Below the pieces are notes generated by a model. That model was given only the letters and a program-made list of their open reading frames with translations, was not told the origin of the DNA and did not search any database. A stretch of 64,000 bases of DNA from Bradyrhizobium sp. 132 (GTDB taxonomy: Bacteria; Pseudomonadota; Alphaproteobacteria; Rhizobiales; Xanthobacteraceae): contig NZ_JADPKY010000116.1 of NCBI RefSeq assembly GCF_023074185.1, positions 35,134 through 99,133 on the forward strand, read 5' to 3'. Each line of letters starts with the position of its first letter. The first letter of the stretch is position 1. Of the stretch, positions 45,193 to 54,232 are shown piece by piece. Both the position numbers and the translations under genes were made by a program.

Positions 45193-45831
45193 ATGGACGA
45201 GCACACCGCCCAGACCCGGAAGCCCCGCGCCGATGCCCTGCGCAATCGCGAGCGCGTGCTCGAGGCGGCGAAAGCCGTGTTCAATGCGGGCGGCCCCGAG
45301 GCGAGCCTGGAGGCCGTCGCAAAACGCGCCGGCGTCGGCATTGGCACGCTCTATCGCCATTTCCCGACGCGCGAGGATTTGTTCGAGGCGGTGTACCGGC
45401 GCGAGGTCGAACACCTCAGCGAGCTTGCCGAGCAGTTGAAGAATGCGAAGGACCCGGTCGATGCGCTGCGGCGCTGGCTGCGCTCCAACGTCGAATTCGT
45501 TGCCACGAAAAAGGGCATGTCGGCCGCGCTGGCGCTGACGTTCCAGAGTTCGTCGGATCTGGCTGCCTTCTCGATGGACCGTCTGACCAAGGCAATCGGC
45601 TCGCTGCTCGACCGCGCGGTCGCGGCGGGCCAGATGCGCAGCGACGTCAGTCCGGAGGACCTGCTGCGGGCCCTCGTCGGCATGTGCTACATGCACGACC
45701 AGCCCGGCTGGCAATCCTCGGTGCTGCGGATGCTCGACGTGTTCGTCGACGGCTTGCGCGTGCAGCCGGTCGCGAAAGCCAAGGCGCCCGCCGCCAAAGC
45801 GGCGAAGCCGGTCGCGAAACGGAAGCGATAG
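45193..45831 (+). CDS. TetR/AcrR-family regulator
   Basis: A 212-residue repressor-type protein (start MDEHTAQTRKPRADALRN; a GTG at 45175 is possible). The helix-turn-helix is LEAVAKRAGVGIGTLYRHFPTREDLFEAVY, highly typical of the family. The ligand domain is helical and unremarkable; the C-terminus is Lys/Ala-rich (VAKAKAPAAKAAKPVAKRKR), which could add DNA affinity. Divergent from the molybdenum-hydroxylase operon (starts 241 bases apart), which it probably regulates in response to an aldehyde or aromatic ligand. Confidence 0.9.
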   Translation: MDEHTAQTRKPRADALRNRERVLEAAKAVFNAGGPEASLEAVAKRAGVGIGTLYRHFPTREDLFEAVYRREVEHLSELAEQLKNAKDPVDALRRWLRSNVEFVATKKGMSAALALTFQSSSDLAAFSMDRLTKAIGSLLDRAVAAGQMRSDVSPEDLLRALVGMCYMHDQPGWQSSVLRMLDVFVDGLRVQPVAKAKAPAAKAAKPVAKRKR

Positions 45832-45883
45832 CTGCGCAGATGTGCTAGGATCGGCACCGCCGGATACCAACGCGGAGCCTGTC

Positions 45884-46291
45884 ATGCGCATCGCCGCCTT
45901 GCTCGTCTGTCTCATTGTCGCCTTCAGCTCTGTCTCGGCACGCGCCGACGATGTCGCAACGGCGCAGGGCGTGATTCGCGCCCAGGAGCAGGCGTTCGGC
46001 CGCGGCGATGCGGCAGCCGCCTATTCCTACGCCGCACCGGCGGTCAGGGAGTTATTCCCCGCGCCCGATATCTTCATGTCCATGGTGCAAAACGGCTACG
46101 CGCCGGTTTACCGGCACAAGAGCTTTGAGTTCGGCGACAGCAAGAGCGAAGGCAATTCGATTTCGCAGCGCGTTCACATCGTCGATGCCGATGGCGAAGC
46201 CTGGGAGGCGCTCTACACGCTCGAACAGCAGGGCGACGGCAGCTACAAGATCACCGGCTGCTCGCTGCTGAAGGCAGGGCGAGAGGTTTAG
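45884..46291 (+). CDS. DUF4864 exported protein
   Basis: A 135-residue protein from MRIAALLVCLIVAFSSVSARA (signal peptide, cut before DDVAT) with GGAGCCTG upstream. The rest (AQGVIRAQEQAFGRGDAAAAYSYAAPAVRELFPAPDIFMSMV, PVYRHKSFEFG, ALYTLEQQGDGSYKITGCSLLK) has the fold pattern of DUF4864, an NTF2-like periplasmic family of unknown function. Its stop overlaps the tail of the convergent MFS gene. Confidence 0.85.
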   Translation: MRIAALLVCLIVAFSSVSARADDVATAQGVIRAQEQAFGRGDAAAAYSYAAPAVRELFPAPDIFMSMVQNGYAPVYRHKSFEFGDSKSEGNSISQRVHIVDADGEAWEALYTLEQQGDGSYKITGCSLLKAGREV

Positions 46292-47580
46292 GTTGCGAAA
46301 CCCGGTCTCGCCCTGACCGCGTTCATTCGCGACCGGATCAGGAGCGTCAGAACGATGCCGATATTGAGCGCGTTCCACGCCACGCCGTTCGCGAACGCTG
46401 CGGCGTAGGAGCCGGTGGCATCGAAGATCATCCCGGACACCCAGCCGCCGAAGGACATGCCGAACACCGAGGCGAAGATCACGATGCCGACGCGCGTTGC
46501 GGCCTGGCTCGCCGGCATCGCCTCGCGCACGATGATGGCGTAGCTCGGTACGATGCCGCCCTGGAACAGGCCGAACATCGCGGAGATCAGGTAGAGAGAG
46601 GCGAGGCTGTCGAAGAACAAATAGAACACCAGCGCAAAGCCTTGCGCCAATGCCCCGATCAGCAACGTGGGGATGCCGCCGATCTTGTCGGCAAGGAAGC
46701 CCGAGCCGATCCGGCTGACGATGCCGCAGGCCATCATCAACGACAGCATCTCGGCGCCACGTGCCACGCCGTAGCCGAGATCGCCGCAATAAGCGACGAT
46801 ATGCACCTGCGGCATCGCCATCGCCACGCAGCAGGAGATGCTGGCGATCGAGAGCAGCACCGTCAGCGTGTTGGTCGAAAGCTTGAGATCGACCCGCGGC
46901 GGCGGAGCATTGGCATGATTGCGCACCTTGTCGTCGCCCATCTGCGTGCGCAGGACCAGCACCAGGATGGTCATCAAGCTCACGCAGACGAGGCCGATGC
47001 CGATATGCGTGTAGCGCCAGCCGATCGTCTGCATGCCCCAATTCACCATCGGCGGCCACATCGTGCCGGCGACGTAATTGCCGCTCGCAACGATGGTCAC
47101 GGCAAGGCCGCGATAGCGCTCGAACCAGTGCGAGGCCTCCGCCATCAGCGGCGCGAAGGTTGCGGAGGTGCCGAGCCCGATCAGGAAATACGCCGCCACG
47201 AACTGCCAGAGCTGGGTCGACAGACCCGCGAGCACATTGGCGACGCCGAGGAAAGCGATGCTGATCGCCATCGCCCACACGATGCCGAAGCGATCCGTGA
47301 TCTTGCCGGCGATCACGCCGCCAAGCCCGAAGCCGAACATCATGAGAGTGAACGCCAGCGACACCGCGCCGCGCGTGGCGGCGAATTCGGTCTGCACCGC
47401 GGGAATCATGACCACGATGGCCCACATGCCGACGCCGCCGATCGAGCCGATCAGAAGCGCAATCACAAGCCGCATCCAGGCCTGACGGGAATCAGGGCTG
47501 AATGTCTCAGGCGTTTGTCCTGAATGATTTGGTGCGTGCACGGGCGGACCATGGTCGCGGATCACCACAGGGTCAAGCAT
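46288..47580 (-). CDS. MFS transporter (OFA-like)
   Basis: A 430-residue transporter beginning MLDPVVIRDHGPPVH; 12 membrane helices are apparent, with the MFS loop motif DRFGIVWAMA after helix 2 and LADKIGGIPTLLIGAL between helices 8 and 9. The MFGFGLGGVIAGK and VASGNYVAGTMWPPM segments resemble oxalate/formate antiporter-type and monocarboxylate MFS proteins. The substrate is unknown. The open frame extends upstream to 47730, but no ribosome site supports it and the family start fits 47580. Confidence 0.85.
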   Translation of the reverse strand: MLDPVVIRDHGPPVHAPNHSGQTPETFSPDSRQAWMRLVIALLIGSIGGVGMWAIVVMIPAVQTEFAATRGAVSLAFTLMMFGFGLGGVIAGKITDRFGIVWAMAISIAFLGVANVLAGLSTQLWQFVAAYFLIGLGTSATFAPLMAEASHWFERYRGLAVTIVASGNYVAGTMWPPMVNWGMQTIGWRYTHIGIGLVCVSLMTILVLVLRTQMGDDKVRNHANAPPPRVDLKLSTNTLTVLLSIASISCCVAMAMPQVHIVAYCGDLGYGVARGAEMLSLMMACGIVSRIGSGFLADKIGGIPTLLIGALAQGFALVFYLFFDSLASLYLISAMFGLFQGGIVPSYAIIVREAMPASQAATRVGIVIFASVFGMSFGGWVSGMIFDATGSYAAAFANGVAWNALNIGIVLTLLIRSRMNAVRARPGFAT

Positions 47581-48133
47581 TGTGGCGCGATATTGGGCAT
47601 GCACGGTGCACTGCGGTAAGAAGGAGCTTGGCGAACGCACGGCTGCCATTAATTTGCAATCAGCGCGTGGCATCAGAAGATGCAGACGAGCCATATGCAT
47701 GGCGATTCCTCGCACGACCATGCGGGGCACATGCGCATCACCAGACCGCCGCGCAGGACGCGCCCGCTCCGCATCATCACCACGGTAAGGCTACGTCAGG
47801 ACGAGCGCGCATCTGCGCGCGGACCTCTGGTCTTCAGACAGATCAGGGATGAATTGCCCGGGCTTGTCCGGACCAGCCCGGGGCATGACGATTTTCGTCC
47901 CTGACCTGCCGCGAAATACCCCGGTCCGGCCTCCTGCCGCACCCTCTGTTAACACTTTGCTAACCATACACCCGGCAAGAATTGCCGAGTGGAGTCGAGT
48001 GTCGTCAGCCGCGTAGAACGGGGAGTTCCCTGTGGACGCCAGTGCGGTGCCTCACTTTCGGAACGGCGGCCCTTCGGCCGCCGCGCAGACGTTTGGGGCG
48101 CGCGGACGGCAGTCGCGCGGAGAGGCAGCTACC
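47581..48133. promoter_or_regulatory. Intergenic region with candidate CtrA box upstream of flhA
   Basis: About 550 bases without a supported gene. A TTAA-N7-CTAAC sequence at 47949-47964, continuing to CTAACCAT, differs by one base from the CtrA consensus TTAA-N7-TTAAC and would place flhA under CtrA control. A GC-rich inverted repeat around 47857-47885 (GCCCGGGCTTGTCC, GGACCAGCCCGGGGC) lies upstream. Several short open frames in 47640-47930 have no ribosome site and look like noise. Confidence 0.55.
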
Positions 48134-50275
48134 ATGGTCGATGTCACCGCGGGACAGGGCGCAGGCAGCACGAATGCCGGCTTCCCCACCCTTGCCGAGA
48201 TCGGCAACATCCTCAGGCGCGGCGACATCGCGCTAGCGCTCGGCGTCCTCACCATCCTGGTGGTGCTGATCCTGCCGCTGCCCGCGATCGTGCTGGACCT
48301 GTTCCTGGCGATCTCGATCACGCTTTCGATCCTGATCCTGATGACGTCGCTGTTCATCCAGACGCCGCTGGAATTCTCCGCCTTCCCGACTGTCCTGCTG
48401 ATCTCGACCATGTTGCGGCTGTCGCTCAACATGGCCTCGACCCGCCTGATCCTGTCGCACGGGCATGAGGGCACGGACGCGGCCGGTCACGTCATCGAGG
48501 CCTTCGGCAGCTTCGTAATGGGCGGCAATTTCGTCATCGGCATCATCGTGTTCGCCATCCTGATCATCGTCAACTTCGTCGTCATCACCAAGGGTTCGGG
48601 CCGTATCGCCGAAGTCGCGGCCCGCTTCCACCTTGACGCCATGCCCGGCAAGCAGATGGCGATCGACGCCGATCTCTCCGCCGGCCTGATCGACGAGAAG
48701 GTCGCCAAGGAGCGGCGCAAGGAGCTGGAGGACGAGAGCGGCTTCTTCGGTGCCATGGACGGCGCCTCCAAGTTCGTCCGCGGCGATGCCATCGCCGGCC
48801 TCTTGATCGTCTTCATCAACGTCGTCGGCGGCATGATCATCGGCGTGGCGCAGCAGGGCCTCTCCTTTGCCGACGCCGGCCGCAGCTACACGCTGCTGAC
48901 CGTCGGTGACGGCCTCGTCACCCAGGTGCCGGCGCTGATCGTTTCGACCGCGGCGGGCCTGCTTGTCTCCAAGGCCGGCGTTTCCGGCGCCGCCGACAAG
49001 GCGCTGATGAAGCAGTTCTCCGGCTATCCGCAGGCGCTCGCAATGTCCTCGGCGGTCATGCTGGTGCTGGCCGCGCTGCCGGGCATTCCGACCATCCCCT
49101 TCCTGGCGCTCGGCGCCGGCGCCGGCGCACTTGCCTGGAACGCGCGCAACCGCAAGCGGGCGACCGCCAAGGCCGACGAAGCCGCCAAGGCTGCGCCCGC
49201 GCCGGGAACGCCGGGCGCATCGGGCTCCGCTGCGGCGGAGGAGCCGATCTCCTCGGCGTTGAAGATCGACGACCTCAAGATCGAGCTCGGCTATGCCCTG
49301 CTGCCGCTCGTCAACGGCCCCGACGGCACCGACCGCCTCACCGAGCAGATCAAGGCGCTGCGCCGCTCGCTCGCGATCGAGATGGGCTTTGTGATGCCGG
49401 CCGTGCGCATCCTCGACAACGTCCAGCTCGAAGCCAACACCTACATCATCAAGATCAAGGAGGTCGACGCGGGCACCGGCAAGATCTGGCCGAACCAGTT
49501 CATGGTCATGGACCCCGGCGGCAGCCAGGTGCAGGTGCCCGGCATCCACACCACCGAGCCGACCTTCGGCCTGCCCGCGACCTGGGTCGATGCCAGCCTC
49601 AAGGAGGAGGCCTCGCTCAAGGGCTACACTGTCGTCGACGCCGCGACCGTGCTCTCGACCCATCTCACCGAGTTGCTCAAAGCCAACATGTCGGACCTGC
49701 TCTCCTATGGCGAGGTGCAGAAGCTGCTCAAGGAGCTGCCGAAGGAGCAGGGCGAACTGGTCAAGGACATCGTGCCGGGACAGGTCACGGTCTCCGGCAT
49801 CCAGCGCGTGCTGCAGCTGCTGCTCGCCGAGCGCGTCTCGATCCGCGACCTCTCGACCATCCTCGAAGGCATCGCCGACTCGCTCGCCTTCTCGCGCAAT
49901 CCCGCCACCATGGTCGAACACGTCCGCGCCCGTCTGGCACGGCAGATCTGTGCGCAGAACACCTCCTACAACGGCTACCTGCCGCTGATTGCGCTGTCGG
50001 CCCGTTGGGAGCAAGCCTTTGCCGAATCCATTATCGGCCAAGGCGAAGAGCGCAGCCTCGCGATGCAGCCCTCAAAGCTGTCGGAGTTCATGACCGGCGT
50101 GCGCGAGGCCTTCGAGCGGGCCGCGCGCGAAGGCGAGGCCCCGGTGCTGGTTACCTCTGCGGCAATTCGTCCCTTCGTGCGCTCCCTGGTCGAGCGGTTC
50201 CGTGCCCAGACGACGGTGCTGTCGCAGGCCGAAATCCACCCCCGGGCGAGGTTGAAAACAGTCGGAAGCATCTGA
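48134..50275 (+). CDS. flhA: Flagellar type III export membrane protein FlhA
   Basis: A 713-residue export-gate protein. The start MVDVTAGQGAG was chosen for GAGGCAG upstream; the open frame runs on to 48032. Eight N-terminal membrane helices (for example IALALGVLTILVVLILPLP, VIGIIVFAILIIVNFVVITKG). The FHIPEP signature region reads VAARFHLDAMPGKQMAIDADLSAGLID. A variable Ala/Lys linker at about 385-415 leads to the cytoplasmic domain, ending QAEIHPRARLKTVGSI. FlhA forms the ring that receives flagellar substrates. It is separate from fliJ/fliI (6 kb away), as is usual for rhizobia with scattered flagellar genes. Confidence 0.96.
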   Translation: MVDVTAGQGAGSTNAGFPTLAEIGNILRRGDIALALGVLTILVVLILPLPAIVLDLFLAISITLSILILMTSLFIQTPLEFSAFPTVLLISTMLRLSLNMASTRLILSHGHEGTDAAGHVIEAFGSFVMGGNFVIGIIVFAILIIVNFVVITKGSGRIAEVAARFHLDAMPGKQMAIDADLSAGLIDEKVAKERRKELEDESGFFGAMDGASKFVRGDAIAGLLIVFINVVGGMIIGVAQQGLSFADAGRSYTLLTVGDGLVTQVPALIVSTAAGLLVSKAGVSGAADKALMKQFSGYPQALAMSSAVMLVLAALPGIPTIPFLALGAGAGALAWNARNRKRATAKADEAAKAAPAPGTPGASGSAAAEEPISSALKIDDLKIELGYALLPLVNGPDGTDRLTEQIKALRRSLAIEMGFVMPAVRILDNVQLEANTYIIKIKEVDAGTGKIWPNQFMVMDPGGSQVQVPGIHTTEPTFGLPATWVDASLKEEASLKGYTVVDAATVLSTHLTELLKANMSDLLSYGEVQKLLKELPKEQGELVKDIVPGQVTVSGIQRVLQLLLAERVSIRDLSTILEGIADSLAFSRNPATMVEHVRARLARQICAQNTSYNGYLPLIALSARWEQAFAESIIGQGEERSLAMQPSKLSEFMTGVREAFERAAREGEAPVLVTSAAIRPFVRSLVERFRAQTTVLSQAEIHPRARLKTVGSI

Positions 50276-50324
50276 TTTGCCTTAAGAAGCCGTGTGTTTT
50301 TTGGCCACAGGCAAATGGTTTTTC
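50276..50324 (+). terminator. Probable transcription terminator after flhA
   Basis: TTTGCC at 50276-50281 pairs with GGCAAA at 50310-50315, with an inner TGTG/CACA pairing, followed by TGGTTTTT. It begins directly after the flhA stop codon. The stem is interrupted, so it may be a weak terminator. Confidence 0.45.
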
Positions 50325-50469
50325 AGTTTCGGGCGCCTTGTCGACGAACGGCTGGCAAGGCACCTGACAGATACATTACCGCTTTGAAATAATTGCCAAA
50401 TCGCACGAACAAGGACCGCTTTTGATCGCGGATCTTCACGTCCTGTCACGCTCTTGTGATCGCCTCTTG

Positions 50470-50495
50470 GGAACGAATCCGCCCAATACTAGGTT
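50470..50495 (+). promoter_or_regulatory. EcfG-like general-stress promoter candidate
   Basis: GGAAC at 50470-50474, 17 bases, then GGTT at 50492-50495. The general-stress sigma EcfG of alphaproteobacteria recognises GGAAC and a cGTT element at about this distance; the match here has one substitution. It lies 75 bases upstream of the small membrane-protein gene at 50570. Confidence 0.45.
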
Positions 50496-50569
50496 GTTGG
50501 GCACCGGGAGTATGAACCTGTCCAAACAAGCAGGCGACTACTTCGGGTAGATGGCGGCAGGAGCCTTCC

Positions 50570-50770
50570 ATGAACCACTCGATTTACAGCGCAGATCGGT
50601 CGACCCACCTCAAGATCGTGGTCGTCGCGCTTGTTGCCGGCATCGTGGTGGCGGGTCTCGGCATCACGGCGCGTACGAGTTCAGACGAAGGCCTGACCCA
50701 GACCGCGCGCGTCATGAAGGCCGGCAAGCCGGTCGCTATCACCAGCTCGAACGTTTCGCTCGTTCGTTAA
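50570..50770 (+). CDS. Small single-helix membrane protein, 66 residues
   Basis: Starts MNHSIYSADRSTHLKIVVVALVAG, with GGAGCC upstream. One membrane helix (about residues 15-33, IVVVALVAGIVVAGLGITA) and a short polar C-terminus (TQTARVMKAGKPVAITSSNVSLVR). No family I recognise, though similar one-helix proteins are common in rhizobia. It has an EcfG-like promoter candidate before it and a 12-base-pair terminator after it, so it looks like a single-gene stress transcript. Confidence 0.7.
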   Translation: MNHSIYSADRSTHLKIVVVALVAGIVVAGLGITARTSSDEGLTQTARVMKAGKPVAITSSNVSLVR

Positions 50771-50864
50771 GGAGATTTGAGTTTCAGGAATTCACGCGGC
50801 TCTTTATCAGCCCCCCAAAGTCGCCACGTGGATATGTAGACGACCCCAACCCCAAGTCGACTAC

Positions 50865-50895
50865 AGAAAGCGCCCGCCCCCCACGGGCGCTTTCT
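50865..50895. terminator. Strong hairpin, probable bidirectional terminator
   Basis: Perfect 12-base stem AGAAAGCGCCCG/CGGGCGCTTTCT with a 7-base loop of mostly C, 95 bases after the small membrane-protein gene. No T run follows on the plus strand. The stem itself begins AGAAAG and ends CTTTCT, so it is symmetrical for both strands. Confidence 0.6.
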
Positions 50896-51755
50896 CATGT
50901 CTGGAGGTACCTCCGTCGCGTGACTGAATTCATCTCTCCTGTCCCGGACACGCTGCAGCGTTCTTACGCTGCTGCGCCGAGCCGGGACCCAGAAGGCCAC
51001 GCAAACCGCTGATGCATGGGCCCCGGCTCTGCAGCGCATCACTTCGTGCTGCGCAGCGTCCGGGGCACGAGACCTCTCTTCAGTAGACACACCTTCGCCC
51101 TCTCGCGGCTTGTTTCGCCCGAGCTTTGCTTCGTCGCCTTGCCCTCTCAAGAAAGAGGGCGCAGGGAAGACCGGGTGCCGGCTGGCACCCGCGGTCCACT
51201 GTGCGAAGTTGTCGTAAGAAAATTGCACAGCGGCATACAGGTGAAGCCAAACAACCGGCCTTCCCTGCGCAGCGGTTTTACGGCTTATGTCGTGCTCTCC
51301 CCGGGGAGCGATGCACTATTGCCCCCGTCGCCTTGCGGATGGCTGATGTGCGGACCCGGTTGGGCCGCCACATCACCGCAACACTTGGCGCACAGACCCC
51401 GGGCGCCAGGACCACACGATTTTGCCGTACGCCGATCACACCGGTCGTGTGCGCGAGGCCTTCGCTCACGGTTGCCCGCCCTGCGAAGCCGTTCGCGCCG
51501 GTGTGATCCGCGTCCACCGCCGTCCGGCCCGCGTTCGTGACGATCGCGATACGCCCCTCTTCCTTGGGCCGGAGTGAGACGACACATACGCCGTTTCCGA
51601 ATTTCGGTAAAGTGGAATATTTTTGACCCCGCGCGTTGACCCACCGCTCGCGTGTTTTGCCCGTCGCGCAACGCAAGGGCTTGTAGATGCAGTAACGGGG
51701 TGGCCATGACGGAGGTGCCCGGCCGTCGTGCTCTAACCGGCCACCGATCAGATGC
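50896..51755. repeat. Gene-free, highly structured repeat region
   Basis: About 860 bases with no credible gene. 50938-51072 is a palindromic block (GTCCCGGACACGCTGCAGCG mirrored by CGCTGCGCAGCGTCCGGGGC-like sequence). 51141-51160 is a perfect hairpin GCCCTCT/AGAGGGC. 51159-51169 pairs exactly with 51260-51270 (GCGCAGGGAAG/CTTCCCTGCGC) and encloses two further hairpins: 51173-51190 (GGGTGCC/GGCACCC) and 51199-51230 (CTGTGC/GCACAG). 51434-51444 pairs with 51498-51508 (GATCACACCGG/CCGGTGTGATC). I believe related sequences are dispersed in Bradyrhizobium genomes; no mobile-element gene is present. Confidence 0.7.
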
Positions 51756-52976
51756 CTACCGCGCCCCATAGGTCGGCGGCGGCGCCTGCACTGTCGGCGC
51801 TGCCGCGGCGAACAGCTCGTCCTTGCGCCCCGAGAGCGGCGGATAGATGCGCTTGCGGTTGATGGTCTGTTTGGTTGCCTTCGCGGCCGCGCCGATAGCA
51901 CGGACTTCGCGGTCCCACCCTTCCGTATAGAGCGCGCCCCAGCCGCCGAGATCGAGCACGGTCACGTACCAGTCGATGCGCAGCGGCAGCATCGGCAGGC
52001 CTGCGAGATCGGCGACGACATTGTGGCCGGCAAAGCGGCCCATGGGGCGGGCGAACTGGCAGGACATCACGGTCGGATGCAAGCCATCGACCACGCTCGA
52101 GGCGACGTCGCCGGCGGCGAACACACCGCCGACATCCGCAACCCGCAACAGGGGATCGACGAGAAGGCGCCCGAGGCGATCGCGTGCGTCCGGAAAGCTC
52201 GCCGCCAGGGGGCTCGCGCGCATCCCGGCACACCAGATCACCGTCCGCGTCGGAATGAACTCGCCCGAGTTCAGGCGCAGGCCGGCGGCCTCGACGGATA
52301 CGACGCGGACGCCGAGCCGTGTCTCGACGTCGAGCGAGGCCAACGCCGTCTCGATCACGGGACGCGCGTGCGCGCCGATGGTGGCGCCTACCGCCGGATT
52401 GGGATCGACCAGGACGATACGGCGGCTGCCGGTGATGCCGGCGCGCGCCAGCCTGTCGGGCATCTCGGCCGCGACCTCGATGCCGGTGAAGCCGGCGCCG
52501 ACCACGACGACCGTCGAGCGCCCCGGCGAAGGCGCGCTGCGTCCGAGCGAAGTGAGATGATCCTCGAGGCGGAGCGCGGCAGGATAGGTGTCGACATCGA
52601 AAGCATGCTCGACAAGGCCAGGAATGGCGGGACGCATCACTTCGCTGCCGAGCGCCAGCACCAGCCGGTCATAAGCCAGCGTCTCGTCGCCGCTACCCGT
52701 GACCAGCGAAATCTCGCGCCGGGCCGGATCGATGGCTTCGACCTCGCCGATCCCGTGACGGACGCCGATCGGATCGAGCAGTTGCGATAGCGGAAGCGCG
52801 ACCTCGCTGAGGTCGGCCTCGTAATTGCGAACGCGGATGTTGTGATAGGGATTGCGATCGACGACACAGATCTCGATGTCACGACCGGCCGCACCGATCT
52901 CGTCGCGCTTGCGTGCGGCACCGATGGCCGCCCACAGACCTGCAAACCCGGCGCCGAGCACGACAATACGCGCCAT
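51756..52976 (-). CDS. NAD(P)/FAD-dependent oxidoreductase, type II NADH dehydrogenase-like
   Basis: A 406-residue flavoprotein starting MARIVVLGAGFAGLWAAIGAAR (FAD site); ATG at 52991 is an alternative. The second nucleotide fold VVVVGAGFTGIEVAAEMPDRL binds NADH, and GGVFAAGDVASSVV is the FAD-closing motif. This fits NDH-2, which oxidises NADH and reduces quinone without proton pumping, or the related sulfide:quinone group; the latter's catalytic cysteines are not seen. The C-terminus is Pro/Ala-rich (AAAAPTVQAPPPTYGAR). It follows an AraC regulator on the same strand by 141 bases, which may control it. Confidence 0.85.
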   Translation of the reverse strand: MARIVVLGAGFAGLWAAIGAARKRDEIGAAGRDIEICVVDRNPYHNIRVRNYEADLSEVALPLSQLLDPIGVRHGIGEVEAIDPARREISLVTGSGDETLAYDRLVLALGSEVMRPAIPGLVEHAFDVDTYPAALRLEDHLTSLGRSAPSPGRSTVVVVGAGFTGIEVAAEMPDRLARAGITGSRRIVLVDPNPAVGATIGAHARPVIETALASLDVETRLGVRVVSVEAAGLRLNSGEFIPTRTVIWCAGMRASPLAASFPDARDRLGRLLVDPLLRVADVGGVFAAGDVASSVVDGLHPTVMSCQFARPMGRFAGHNVVADLAGLPMLPLRIDWYVTVLDLGGWGALYTEGWDREVRAIGAAAKATKQTINRKRIYPPLSGRKDELFAAAAPTVQAPPPTYGAR

Positions 52977-53117
52977 GTCCGTTGACTGCATTCCCAAGAG
53001 AGCGCCGACGAAGCGACGAACGATCAAGCCGTCTGACCATTCAGACAGGTATAGCTCATCCGGCCGGGCGGACCAACTGCAGTGGCACCGGCGCGCAGCA
53101 CAAATTCTCAGCGCGGC

Positions 53118-54077
53118 TCAGGCCTCGCGCAGTTCCGACGGCGTCGCGCCAAAGCGCTTGCGGAAGGCACGGTTGAAATAGGACAGATCGGAGAAGCCTG
53201 ATGAGTGCGCGATGTCGCTGATCTTGCGGGCCCTGGCGCGAGGATCGCCGAGCAGCTTGCGCGCTTGCAGCAGGCGCTGCTCCAGCACGAATTCGGTAAA
53301 GGTCGTTCCGGCCTGCTCGAACAGGCGCTGTGCCTGGCGCGGGCTCAGGCCGGAGCGCGTGGCGATCTCGGACAGGCAGAGATCGTTGCGGCCAAGCGCA
53401 GCCATCACGTCGGCGCGCATGAGATCGAGGCGGGCCGCCGCCTGCCCGCGGCCGCGCGCGAGACTTGCATGTTCGGCGTCGGTGCCGAGCAGGAGGCCGA
53501 CGAGATCGACCATGTGCTGCGCGGTGAGGCGCTGGCCGACGGCATCGAGATGCGGCGCCTGATGGGCGGCAAGGGAATGGTAGCGGAAGATCGTCTCGGC
53601 GACCGCGCCGTCCGAGAGCACTTGCGACAGCTTGTCCTCGGCGCGCGGATTGATCTCGAGCAGGGCGCGACGCGGCATGCGGATGGTGGTGAAGCGATCT
53701 TCGTCGCTATGGCCGACGGTGCCGGTGATGCCCATGTCGACGAGCACCATCTGCGCGGGTGCAAGCTCCACGGCATGGCCGTTCTGCCCGACGCGGACGA
53801 GGCCCGCATGGCCCGCGATCAGGACGAGATCGTCGCTGCCGTCGGCAAGGTGGCTCTGGGTGCGTGAATATTGCGCGGAGGCACCTTCGGGAATGGCGAG
53901 CGCGATATTATCGACCATGCTGACCTGGAGCCGGCAATCGATGCTGTCGCCCCGGCTCGGCCCGATATCCAGGCCGCAGCAACCGAAGGTCCGCTCGCGC
54001 CAATGTTCGAAGGCCGGGCCGTGTGGCAGCCCTGCATATTGGTGAACGAAGATGCCCGACGTTTTCGCTGCATCCAT
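53118..54077 (-). CDS. AraC-family transcriptional regulator
   Basis: A 319-residue regulator starting MDAAKTSGIFVHQYAGLPHGPAFEHW with GAGAAA upstream. The N-terminal half is an AraC-binding-like cupin sensor (LAPAQMVLVDMGITG, RFTTIRMPRRALL). The C-terminal double helix-turn-helix reads CLSEIATRSGLSPRQAQRLFEQAG and KISDIAHSSGFSDLSYFNRAFRKRFGATPSELR, which matches the AraC consensus fully. The long open frame up to 55169 is an artefact of the antisense of the anti-sigma gene. Likely controls the downstream NADH dehydrogenase-like gene or distant targets. Confidence 0.9.
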   Translation of the reverse strand: MDAAKTSGIFVHQYAGLPHGPAFEHWRERTFGCCGLDIGPSRGDSIDCRLQVSMVDNIALAIPEGASAQYSRTQSHLADGSDDLVLIAGHAGLVRVGQNGHAVELAPAQMVLVDMGITGTVGHSDEDRFTTIRMPRRALLEINPRAEDKLSQVLSDGAVAETIFRYHSLAAHQAPHLDAVGQRLTAQHMVDLVGLLLGTDAEHASLARGRGQAAARLDLMRADVMAALGRNDLCLSEIATRSGLSPRQAQRLFEQAGTTFTEFVLEQRLLQARKLLGDPRARARKISDIAHSSGFSDLSYFNRAFRKRFGATPSELREA

Positions 54078-54232
54078 CTGATTTCTCGCCCCTCTCCGGC
54101 ACCATGATCGGCGGCGCCGACTGCAAATTCCGGGCATTTGACGCGGCGAAATGCGCAGAGGTTCAAATCGGGGGCGGATTCGGCGGGACTTGTCGGGATG
54201 CGACGGCGGAACGGACCGTGGCGACAGCGCGT

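Noticed and set aside
48233..50041. A 602-codon open frame antisense to flhA
   Set aside because: Its translation is low-complexity Arg/Asp/Gln/Gly-rich, the usual shadow of a high-GC gene; flhA on the other strand is unmistakable.
51016..51901. Open frames of 174 and 207 codons in the structured repeat region
   Set aside because: No ribosome site, atypical low-complexity translations, and the DNA is explained better by nested inverted repeats.
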